From Bordetella parapertussis (GTDB taxonomy: Bacteria; Pseudomonadota; Gammaproteobacteria; Burkholderiales; Burkholderiaceae_C), in contig CAMCES010000050.1 in NCBI GenBank assembly GCA_945873925.1, forward strand, positions 1-12,174: a stretch of 12,174 bases of DNA, read 5' to 3'. The translations under genes and the position numbers were made by a program. The notes beneath the pieces were generated by a model, which saw only the letters and a list, made by a program, of their open reading frames with translations, ran no database searches and was not told the DNA's origin. Positions within the stretch are counted from its first letter, which is position 1. Each line of letters opens with the position of its first letter. Below, in pieces: positions 6,462-12,174 of the stretch.

Positions 6462-7076
6462 ATGGCATTATTCAAGTCACGATCCAACTCCAGCGCTTCC
6501 CAGGAAGACCGCAACCCCGATCCCGATGACAACCAGAGCATGGATGCGTTGCGGCAACGTGCAAGGCATCGCTTGATTGGCGCGACTTTGCTTGTGTTGG
6601 TTGGTGTCATCGGGTTTCCATTGGTGTTTGACACCAAGCCGCGGGAAGTGGCTGCGGATATTCGGATTGACATGCCTGATCGAGACTCCGTGCGGCCTGC
6701 CCAGGCCCCAGCCGCAGCTGTGGCTGAGAAACCCCCTGTGCCCGACAGTGTCAAATTACCAGAACCCCAAGCACCTGAGAGCCTGCCCAAAGAAGAGACG
6801 ATCAACACCACCTCAACAGAACCAAGCAAGGCCCAGGATGAAGCGGCGCCTCGTTTCGTTGTGCAGGTGGGCGCTTATTCGGATGAAGCAAAAGTCAAAG
6901 AAGTGCGGGCCAAGTTAGAAAAGGCGGGCTTCAAGACCTATGTGCATGTGGCCCAATTCAAGGAAGGCAAGCGCACCCGCGTGCGGATCGGGCCGTTTGA
7001 CAGCAAGGATGAGGCGCAGCAAACCGTCAAAAAGATCAAAGCACTCAACTTCACAGCGGCAGTCTTGACCCTCTAG
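6462..7076 (+). CDS. dedD: SPOR-domain inner-membrane protein, DedD-like
   Basis: A 204-residue bitopic protein. A short basic cytoplasmic N-terminus leads to one membrane segment (about residues 38-56, LIGATLLVLVGVIGFPLVF). A Pro/Ala/Glu-rich periplasmic linker (about 60-125) follows, then a C-terminal SPOR domain (about 128-204) with RFVVQVGAYSDEAKVKEV, GFKTYV and TRVRIGPFDSKDEA. SPOR domains bind denuded septal peptidoglycan, so a role in cell division is expected from the family. It begins 7 nt after the folC stop with no clear ribosome binding site, and lies in the conserved folC-dedD-cvpA-purF order, which supports the DedD name. Confidence 0.85.
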   Translation: MALFKSRSNSSASQEDRNPDPDDNQSMDALRQRARHRLIGATLLVLVGVIGFPLVFDTKPREVAADIRIDMPDRDSVRPAQAPAAAVAEKPPVPDSVKLPEPQAPESLPKEETINTTSTEPSKAQDEAAPRFVVQVGAYSDEAKVKEVRAKLEKAGFKTYVHVAQFKEGKRTRVRIGPFDSKDEAQQTVKKIKALNFTAAVLTL

Positions 7077-7079
7077 CGC

Positions 7080-7565
7080 ATGAGTCATTTAGATTGGGCC
7101 TTGTTGTCTGTGTTGGCCGCGTCCGGTCTCCTGGGTATTTGGCGGGGGGTGATACGTGAAACCTTTTCTGTGGCAGCTTGGGCTTTGGGTTTTGTTTTGT
7201 CAGCCAAATACGCTGTTGAATTTGCGCCCTTGTTGCCCGTGACAGACTTGAGTGACAACTGGCGATATGCAGTGGCGTGGCTGTTGGTTTTTCTCGGCGT
7301 TTGCTTGGCTTTGTCGGTGTTGGGCTTTTTGGTTCAGCGCCTGGTGTCGATGGTGGGTTTGGGATTGATGGACCGTTTCTTGGGTGCTTTGTTTGGCATG
7401 GTCAGGGGTGCCATCGCTTTGATGGCTTTGTCTGTGTTGGTGGGCCTCACGCCAATCAAACAGTCTGATGAATGGATGCATTCTTGGGTGGCTCAATCAG
7501 CAGACCTGGGTGTGCAGTTTTTCAAGCCGATCTTGCCGGCGCAATTGGAAAGGTTGGTGACTTGA
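7080..7565 (+). CDS. cvpA: CvpA family inner-membrane protein
   Basis: A 161-residue integral membrane protein with about four hydrophobic segments (roughly 5-22, 26-44, 60-85 and 100-122) and a family-typical WRGVIRETFSVAAWALGF at the N-terminus and DRFLGALFGMVRGAI in the third loop. CvpA was named for colicin V production in E. coli and is also linked to bile and envelope stress; its biochemical activity is unsettled. The gene begins 3 nt after the stop of the SPOR gene and its TGA shares one base with the purF ATG, so its translation is probably coupled to both neighbours. Confidence 0.9.
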   Translation: MSHLDWALLSVLAASGLLGIWRGVIRETFSVAAWALGFVLSAKYAVEFAPLLPVTDLSDNWRYAVAWLLVFLGVCLALSVLGFLVQRLVSMVGLGLMDRFLGALFGMVRGAIALMALSVLVGLTPIKQSDEWMHSWVAQSADLGVQFFKPILPAQLERLVT

Positions 7566-9079
7566 TGTGTGGCATTGTGGGTGTGGTCAGTCCGTCAGGT
7601 GTGAATCAATTGATTTACGACGCTTTGTTGTTGCTTCAGCACCGGGGCCAAGACGCCGCGGGCATCGTGACCCAACAAGAGCGCAAATTTTTCATGCACA
7701 AGGCCAAAGGGATGGTGCGAGATGTGTTTCGCACCCGCAACATGCGCGCTTTGCCTGGTAACGTTGGCTTGGGTCAGGTGCGTTACCCAACCGCAGGCAA
7801 TGCTTTCAGCGAAGAAGAGGCGCAACCGTTTTATGTGAATGCCCCCTTTGGCTTGGTGATGGTGCACAACGGTAACCTCACCAACGCCCATGCCTTGAAA
7901 GCTGAGCTTTTCTCGACCGATCACCGCCACATCAATACCGACAGTGATTCAGAGGTTTTGATCAATGTGTTGGCGCATCAACTTGAAAAAACCACGCGCG
8001 GCGTAGTGCTCGCCCCGAATGATGTGTTTACCGCTGTGGCTGGCGTTCATTTGCGCGTCAAAGGTTCATACGCTGTGGTTGCCATGCTGGCCGGTCATGG
8101 CTTACTGGCTTTTCGTGATCCGTTTGGCATTCGCCCGCTGTGCCTGGGACAGGGCGTCGATGGCACCTGGATGGTTGGCAGCGAGTCTGTGGCCTTGGCA
8201 GGAACAGGCCACGTTTTTGTGCGTGACATCGCCCCTGGCGAAGCCGTTTTCATTGACATGAAAGGGCAGTTGCATGCCCAGCAATGTGCCCAAAACCCAC
8301 AACTCATGCCCTGTATTTTTGAGTATGTGTATTTAGCCCGACCCGACTCCACCATGGACGGCATATCGGTTTACCAAGCCCGCCTGAATTTGGGTGAGAC
8401 ATTGGCCAAGCGGGTCGTCTCCACGGTACCCCCCTCCGAGATCGATGTGGTGATCCCGATCCCAGAATCCAGCCGACCCAGCGCCACTGAGTTGGCGCAT
8501 TTGCTGGGCAAGCCTTATCGCGAAGGTTTTGTGAAGAACCGTTATGTGGGACGCACCTTCATCATGCCCGGACAAGCAGTGCGTAAAAAATCGGTGCGTC
8601 AAAAACTCAATGCGATCGTCAGTGAGTTCAAGGGCCGAAATGTGCTGTTGGTGGATGACTCTATAGTACGCGGTACCACCAGTCGTGAAATCGTGCAGAT
8701 GGCGCGCGAGGCAGGTGCGCGCAAGGTTTATCTGGCCAGTGCCGCACCGCCTGTGCGGTTTCCCAACGTCTACGGCATTGACATGCCCACCCCTGAAGAG
8801 CTGGTGGCGTACAACCGCAGCATTGAAGAAGTGCGGCAACTCATTGGTTGCGATGCACTGATTTACCAAGACATCGGTCCCATGCGAGACGCCGTCCAGC
8901 GTGCGGCCTTGTCGGGTTCGCCGGCCTTGCAAGGGTTTGATGCTTCTTGCTTTGACGGGGTTTACATCACGGGCGACGTGACCAGTGACGACATCACCCG
9001 ATTGAACCAACAGCGCGTGGGCGTCGAAGAGGACAGCGCAGACCACTCCCGCCTGGCCCTGCCCAATCACGCCGAATGA
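7565..9079 (+). CDS. purF: Amidophosphoribosyltransferase
   Basis: Catalyses the first committed step of de novo purine synthesis, PRPP plus glutamine to 5-phosphoribosylamine, in the cytoplasm. The product has 504 residues, normal length. The start is fixed at ATG 7565 because the second residue is the Cys (MCGIVGVV) that becomes the N-terminal nucleophile of the glutaminase domain after Met removal; an upstream ATG in the same frame (7472) would bury it. The glutaminase half (about 1-235) shows QHRGQDAAGI, GQVRYPTAG and MVHNGNLTN. The phosphoribosyltransferase half shows IPIPESSRPSATELA, KNRYVGRTFIMP and the PRPP loop VLLVDDSIVRGTT at 360-372 (Asp364, Asp365). The CXXC cluster cysteines of the Bacillus-type enzyme are not evident, consistent with the E. 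coli-like type. The one-base TGATG overlap with cvpA suggests coupled translation. Confidence 0.97.
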   Translation: MCGIVGVVSPSGVNQLIYDALLLLQHRGQDAAGIVTQQERKFFMHKAKGMVRDVFRTRNMRALPGNVGLGQVRYPTAGNAFSEEEAQPFYVNAPFGLVMVHNGNLTNAHALKAELFSTDHRHINTDSDSEVLINVLAHQLEKTTRGVVLAPNDVFTAVAGVHLRVKGSYAVVAMLAGHGLLAFRDPFGIRPLCLGQGVDGTWMVGSESVALAGTGHVFVRDIAPGEAVFIDMKGQLHAQQCAQNPQLMPCIFEYVYLARPDSTMDGISVYQARLNLGETLAKRVVSTVPPSEIDVVIPIPESSRPSATELAHLLGKPYREGFVKNRYVGRTFIMPGQAVRKKSVRQKLNAIVSEFKGRNVLLVDDSIVRGTTSREIVQMAREAGARKVYLASAAPPVRFPNVYGIDMPTPEELVAYNRSIEEVRQLIGCDALIYQDIGPMRDAVQRAALSGSPALQGFDASCFDGVYITGDVTSDDITRLNQQRVGVEEDSADHSRLALPNHAE

Positions 9080-9086
9080 ACACACC

Positions 9087-10292
9087 ATGAGCCCACTCCC
9101 TTTGCCTGACAACCTGCATCCTGAAACCTTGGCGGTTCACTTGGCGTCCGAACGCAGCCAGCATGGCGAAAACTCCGAAGCCTTGTACCTGACCAGTGGC
9201 TACGTGCAGCCCTCGGCTCAAGTAGCGGCCGACAAGTTTTCTGGCGATGAATATGGCTACACCTACGGCCGCGCTGGCAACCCAACGGTGAGCAGCTTTG
9301 AGATGCGTTTGGCCGCCATGGAGGGCAGTCAGGCCGCGATTGCCACTTCCAGCGGCATGTCATCCATTTTGCTGATGTTGTTGAGCCTGCTCAAGTCAGG
9401 TGACCATGTGGTGTTTTCGCAGTCTATGTTTGGCTCGACCATCAAACTCATTGGTTCAGAGTTTGCCCGCTTTGGCGTGGCCTCTACCACGGTATCGCAA
9501 GCCGACTTGGGCGAGTGGAAGGCGGCGCTCCGTCCCAACACCCAATTGCTGTTTGCCGAGACGCCTACCAACCCATTGACCGATGTATGTGACATCGTTG
9601 CTTTGGCAGATTTGGCCCACAATGCTGGCGCTTTGCTTTGTGTGGACAACTGCTTTGCCACACCCGTTTTGCAAAAACCCATGGCCATGGGTTGCGACAT
9701 CGTGATGCACTCGGGAACCAAGTACCTTGACGGTCAGGGACGCGTGATGGCGGGCGCCTTGTGTGCCAGTCAAGCCATGGTGCATGACACCTTTTTGCCT
9801 GTGATGAAAAATACCGGCATGGTGCTTGCGCCCTTTAACGCCTGGGTGGTGCTCAAGGGTTTAGAGACCTTGGACATCCGCATGCGCGCCCAAAGCGCCA
9901 AGGCCCACGAGCTTGCCGTTTGGTTGGAATCACATCCCAGCGTGTCCCGGGTTTACTACCCTGGCCTAAAAAGCCATCCACAACATGACCTTTCCATGCG
10001 ACAAATGTCTCAAATGGGGGGCGCGGTGCTTTCTTTCGATGTGAAAGCCAGCGATCCGGTGCAAGCCAGACAAAGGGCCTTTCACCTGCTTGACAGTTTG
10101 AAAGTACTGTCCTTGTGCACCAACCTGGGCGACACCAAAACTTTGCTCACTCACCCTGCCAGCACCTCACACGGCAAACTCTCAGAAGATCAGCGTCTAG
10201 CCGCTGGCATCGGCCAGGGGCTGATCCGCGTGGCGGTGGGCTTGGAGCATGTGGGTGACATGAAAAACGATTTACTGCGCGGCCTCGGATGA
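9087..10292 (+). CDS. metZ: O-succinylhomoserine sulfhydrylase
   Basis: PLP enzyme that makes homocysteine directly from O-succinylhomoserine and sulfide, bypassing cystathionine, in methionine synthesis. It has 401 residues, typical of the Cys/Met-metabolism PLP family. Visible are the YTYGRAGNPTVSSFEMRLAA motif, SSGMSSILLMLLSLLKSGDHV, the PLP-contacting AETPTNPL and VDNCFATPVLQKPMAMG (Asp at the pyridine nitrogen), and the Schiff-base Lys212 in HSGTKYLDGQGRVMAG. The C-terminus has LGDTKTLLTHPASTSHGKLSEDQR and LIRVAVGLEHVGDM. The DGQGRVMAG context and the position right after purF favour MetZ over cystathionine gamma-synthase (MetB) or MetY. It starts 7 nt after purF, without a clear ribosome binding site. 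Confidence 0.93.
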   Translation: MSPLPLPDNLHPETLAVHLASERSQHGENSEALYLTSGYVQPSAQVAADKFSGDEYGYTYGRAGNPTVSSFEMRLAAMEGSQAAIATSSGMSSILLMLLSLLKSGDHVVFSQSMFGSTIKLIGSEFARFGVASTTVSQADLGEWKAALRPNTQLLFAETPTNPLTDVCDIVALADLAHNAGALLCVDNCFATPVLQKPMAMGCDIVMHSGTKYLDGQGRVMAGALCASQAMVHDTFLPVMKNTGMVLAPFNAWVVLKGLETLDIRMRAQSAKAHELAVWLESHPSVSRVYYPGLKSHPQHDLSMRQMSQMGGAVLSFDVKASDPVQARQRAFHLLDSLKVLSLCTNLGDTKTLLTHPASTSHGKLSEDQRLAAGIGQGLIRVAVGLEHVGDMKNDLLRGLG

Positions 10293-11692
10293 ACACCAGA
10301 ACCCGATTTGCCCCGTCTCCAACGGGCTTTATACACCTGGGCAACATTCGCTCAGCTCTATACCCTTGGGCGTTTGCACGTGCCACGGGCGGACAGTTCA
10401 TCTTGCGCATTGAAGACACGGATGAGGAGCGCTCCACGCAGGCTTCAGTGGAGGTCATATTAGAGGGCATGGCCTGGTTGGGCCTTAACCTCGATGAAGG
10501 TCCTTTCTACCAAATGCAGCGTATGGACCGCTACAAAGAGGTGTTGCTTCAGTTGCAGGCATCGGGCCATGTTTACCCCTGCTTCATGGGCGTGGCTGAG
10601 CTCGATGCTTTGCGCGAGCGACAAATGGCCGCCAAAGAAAAACCCAGGTATGACGGTACCTGGCGTCCAGAGCCAGGCAAGGTTTTGCCTGCGATTCCCG
10701 ACGGCGTGAAACCCGTCTTGCGTTTCAAAACGCCCTTGAGCGGTGTGATTGCTTGGGACGACAAGGTCAAGGGCCGCATCGAGATCAGCAACACCGAGTT
10801 GGATGACCTGGTCATCGCACGGCCGGCACCAGAGGGCGTGGCAGTGGGTACCCCCACCTACAATTTTTGTGTGGTGGTGGACGATATCGACATGGCCATC
10901 ACCCACGTGATCCGTGGCGATGATCATGTCAACAACACGCCTCGTCAACTGCACATCTTTAACGCCTTGGGGTATCCGCCGCCGGTGTATGCGCATTTAC
11001 CCACGGTGCTCAACGAGCAGGGCGATAAGCTCAGCAAGCGAACAGGGGCTAAGCCTGTCACGCAGTTTCGCGATGAGGGTTTTTTGCCAGAGGCCATGGT
11101 CAACTACTTGGCTCGCTTGGGCTGGAGCCATGGCGACGACGAGATTTTCAGCCGCGAGCAATTCGTTGCATGGTTCAACCTGGATCACCTGGGCAAAAGC
11201 GCGGCGCAGTTTGACGAAACCAAGCTGCGTTGGGTCAATGCCCAACATTTGAAAGCCATGCCTGATGATGCACTGGCCAGCCTGGTCCAAGCGCACCTAG
11301 GGAAAACAGGCTTGCAAGCAGACGCTCGATTGCCAGCGATTTGTGGTTTGTTCAAGGACCGTTGCGACACCACGGTTGCATTGGCCAAATGGGCCACTGC
11401 TTTCTACGCAGATGTGCATCCAACGGCCGAAGACCTGGCCAAGCACCTGACACCTGAGGTGAAACCCGCGCTGCAATCATTGGCCAGCAAATTGAGCGCC
11501 TTGAGCGAATGGAGCGTGGTGGGCATCAGCGCAGTGATCAAGGAGGTATTGACTGAAAAAGGCCTCAAGATGCCGCAACTGGCGATGCCCTTGCGCGTGT
11601 TGGTGATGGGAACCTCCCAAACCCCATCAGTCGACGCGGTGCTGTATTTGTGCGGACTGGAAAAAGTTTTGGCACGCCTGAATGCCGCTTGA
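10289..11692 (+). CDS. gltX: Glutamyl-tRNA synthetase (glutamate-tRNA ligase)
   Basis: Class I aminoacyl-tRNA synthetase that charges tRNA-Glu with glutamate. It has 467 residues, normal length. The first signature is PSPTGFIHLGN (His16-Leu-Gly-Asn19) and the second is the KMSKS equivalent KLSKR at 247-251. ILRIEDTDEERS, YDGTWRPEPGK, THVIRGDDHVNNTPRQ and VNYLARLGWSHGDDEIFS are family hallmarks, followed by a C-terminal anticodon-binding region (about 320-467). At the site of the E. coli zinc knuckle only Cys98 of the CXC pair is kept (CFM), so it probably binds no zinc there. The ATG overlaps the metZ stop by four bases (ATGA), so it is translated as part of the operon. A tRNA cluster with its substrate tRNA-Glu starts 34 nt after its stop. 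Confidence 0.96.
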   Translation: MNTRTRFAPSPTGFIHLGNIRSALYPWAFARATGGQFILRIEDTDEERSTQASVEVILEGMAWLGLNLDEGPFYQMQRMDRYKEVLLQLQASGHVYPCFMGVAELDALRERQMAAKEKPRYDGTWRPEPGKVLPAIPDGVKPVLRFKTPLSGVIAWDDKVKGRIEISNTELDDLVIARPAPEGVAVGTPTYNFCVVVDDIDMAITHVIRGDDHVNNTPRQLHIFNALGYPPPVYAHLPTVLNEQGDKLSKRTGAKPVTQFRDEGFLPEAMVNYLARLGWSHGDDEIFSREQFVAWFNLDHLGKSAAQFDETKLRWVNAQHLKAMPDDALASLVQAHLGKTGLQADARLPAICGLFKDRCDTTVALAKWATAFYADVHPTAEDLAKHLTPEVKPALQSLASKLSALSEWSVVGISAVIKEVLTEKGLKMPQLAMPLRVLVMGTSQTPSVDAVLYLCGLEKVLARLNAA

Positions 11693-11701
11693 AAAGTTCG
11701 G

Positions 11702-11707
11702 TATAAT
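11702..11707 (+). promoter_or_regulatory. -10 box of a promoter for the tRNA cluster
   Basis: A perfect TATAAT lies 9 nt after the gltX stop and about 20 nt before tRNA-Ala. The -35 position (around 11679-11684) falls inside the last gltX codons and is a poor match, so the promoter may need UP-element or activator help. It would let the stable tRNAs be made independently of the long operon. Confidence 0.55.
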
Positions 11708-11726
11708 TTTTGGTTCGACACCCAAT

Positions 11727-11802
<76 letters not shown>

Positions 11803-11837
11803 AAACAAGGCGTCGAGTTGGTTAGTCCACAGGTTTT

Positions 11838-11913
11838 GACCCTATCGTCTAGAGGCCTAGGACATCACCCTTTCACGGTGAGTACCGGGGTTCGAATCCC
11901 CGTAGGGTCGCCA
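11838..11913 (+). tRNA. tRNA-Glu (anticodon UUC)
   Basis: A 76-nt cloverleaf. Acceptor GACCCTA pairs perfectly with TAGGGTC, discriminator G and encoded CCA. The anticodon stem TCACC/GGTGA encloses CTTTCAC, anticodon TTC. The T arm CGGGG-TTCGAAT-CCCCG is intact. It is the substrate of the GltX enzyme encoded just upstream. Confidence 0.97.
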
Positions 11914-11928
11914 AGTTTGTAGCACTTG

Positions 11929-11948
11929 GTTTTGGCTAACGCTAAAAC
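11929..11948 (+). repeat. Hairpin in the spacer between tRNA-Glu and tRNA-Asp
   Basis: GTTTTGGC and GCTAAAAC can pair over 8 bp (one G-U) around a TAAC loop. No T tract follows, so it is not a terminator; a role in processing the tRNA precursor is possible. Confidence 0.4.
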
Positions 11949-11962
11949 AAAGCTATCTACCA

Positions 11963-12039
11963 GGAGTGGTAGTTCAGTTGGTTAGAATACCGGCCTGTCA
12001 CGCCGGGGGTCGCGGGTTCGAGTCCCGTCCACTCCGCCA
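11963..12039 (+). tRNA. tRNA-Asp (anticodon GUC)
   Basis: A 77-nt cloverleaf. Acceptor GGAGTGG pairs perfectly with CCACTCC, discriminator G and encoded CCA. The anticodon stem CCGGC/GCCGG encloses CTGTCAC, anticodon GTC. The T arm CGGG-GTTCGAG-type region is intact (GCGGG-TTCGAGT-CCCGT with one G-T). Confidence 0.97.
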
Positions 12040-12044
12040 AAACG

Positions 12045-12073
12045 AAAAACGCGCCTTCGGGTGCGTTTTTTTT
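12045..12073 (+). terminator. Intrinsic terminator of the tRNA cluster
   Basis: AAAAACGCGCC-TTCG-GGTGCGTTTTTTTT is a strong stem (one G-T pair) closed by a UUCG tetraloop and followed by a T8 run. It starts 6 nt after tRNA-Asp. Confidence 0.92.
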
Positions 12074-12114
12074 GTCACAGTTGAATGCCCCTTGGGGCCA
12101 TGTCGAGGAACACC

Positions 12115-12174
12115 ATGTACAAAAACCTCATTGCATCGCTGTCCGCGTTCGCTTTGTTTTCAATATCTGCCTTG
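12115..12174 (+). CDS. Start of a secreted protein, cut by the right edge
   Basis: Only 20 codons are present: MYKNLIASLSAFALFSISAL, a typical Sec signal peptide with a basic start and hydrophobic core. GAGGA lies 6 nt before the ATG, a good ribosome binding site, and the gene follows the tRNA terminator by about 40 nt, so it should have its own promoter. A small ComEA-like helix-hairpin-helix DNA-uptake protein would begin this way in related bacteria, but so would many exported proteins; identity cannot be decided from this fragment. Confidence 0.7.
   Translation, partial: MYKNLIASLSAFALFSISAL

Noticed and set aside
7472..7564. Upstream in-frame start for purF
   Set aside because: Would place 31 residues before the catalytic N-terminal Cys and overlap cvpA; the start at 7565 is required by the enzyme mechanism.
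8333..9112. 259-codon minus-strand frame
   Set aside because: Antisense to purF and His/Arg/Gly-rich without domain logic; a shadow frame.
11963..12114. tRNA-Asp 3' end as a phage or island attachment site
   Set aside because: No integrase, no direct repeat of the tRNA end and no foreign-looking DNA follows; a normal terminator is present.

Overview
The window looks like chromosomal DNA of a betaproteobacterium, most likely Burkholderiales and probably Comamonadaceae-like (Limnohabitans/Rhodoferax type). The evidence is the order folC - SPOR protein - cvpA - purF - metZ, the VVLAYSGGLDTS-type ArgG followed by ppnP, and the family-typical sequences of the nitronate monooxygenase and GluRS. 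This taxonomic call is made from recall of protein families, not from a search.

Layout. (1) 1-830 is a sparse, partly degraded stretch. It holds a short frame open at the left edge, a small secreted-looking ORF with a good ribosome binding site (292-492), and a class I cytochrome c domain (572-826) that has lost an in-frame signal peptide, apparently through one extra base in an A6 run. (2) 909-1535 (-) is an orphan NarL/FixJ-type response regulator, divergent from a nitronate monooxygenase (1711-2667, +) that ends in a hairpin plus a strong terminator. (3) 2748-4408 (-) is a two-gene unit, argG then ppnP, whose promoter region lies just past the terminator (4460-4486) of a glycine-zipper envelope protein gene (4505-5062, -). 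(4) 5168-11692 (+) is one tightly packed run: folC, dedD-like SPOR, cvpA, purF, metZ and gltX. Its gaps run from 7 nt down to 4-nt overlaps, and the internal genes mostly lack clear Shine-Dalgarno sites, so translational coupling is likely. (5) 11727-12039 is a tRNA cluster, Ala(GGC)-Glu(UUC)-Asp(GUC), with a consensus TATAAT box just after gltX and a UUCG-loop terminator at the end. (6) 12115 to the right edge is the start of a secreted protein.

How the genes fit together. The main operon combines one-carbon metabolism (FolC), de novo purine synthesis (PurF, with CvpA), methionine synthesis (MetZ) and glutamyl-tRNA charging (GltX). GluRS lies directly before a tRNA cluster containing its substrate tRNA-Glu. 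ArgG and PpnP form a separate arginine/nucleoside unit. The left end appears visibly more A/T-rich, with more AAA/ATT/TTT codons, than the operon and looks like a less conserved region.

I found no mobile element, CRISPR array, phage gene or defence system. The most notable points are the decayed cytochrome locus with its small secreted Cys-containing neighbour, the basic C-terminal tail on ArgG, the metZ-gltX fusion of the operon, and the gltX/tRNA-Glu adjacency. I do not see a convincing new biological system.
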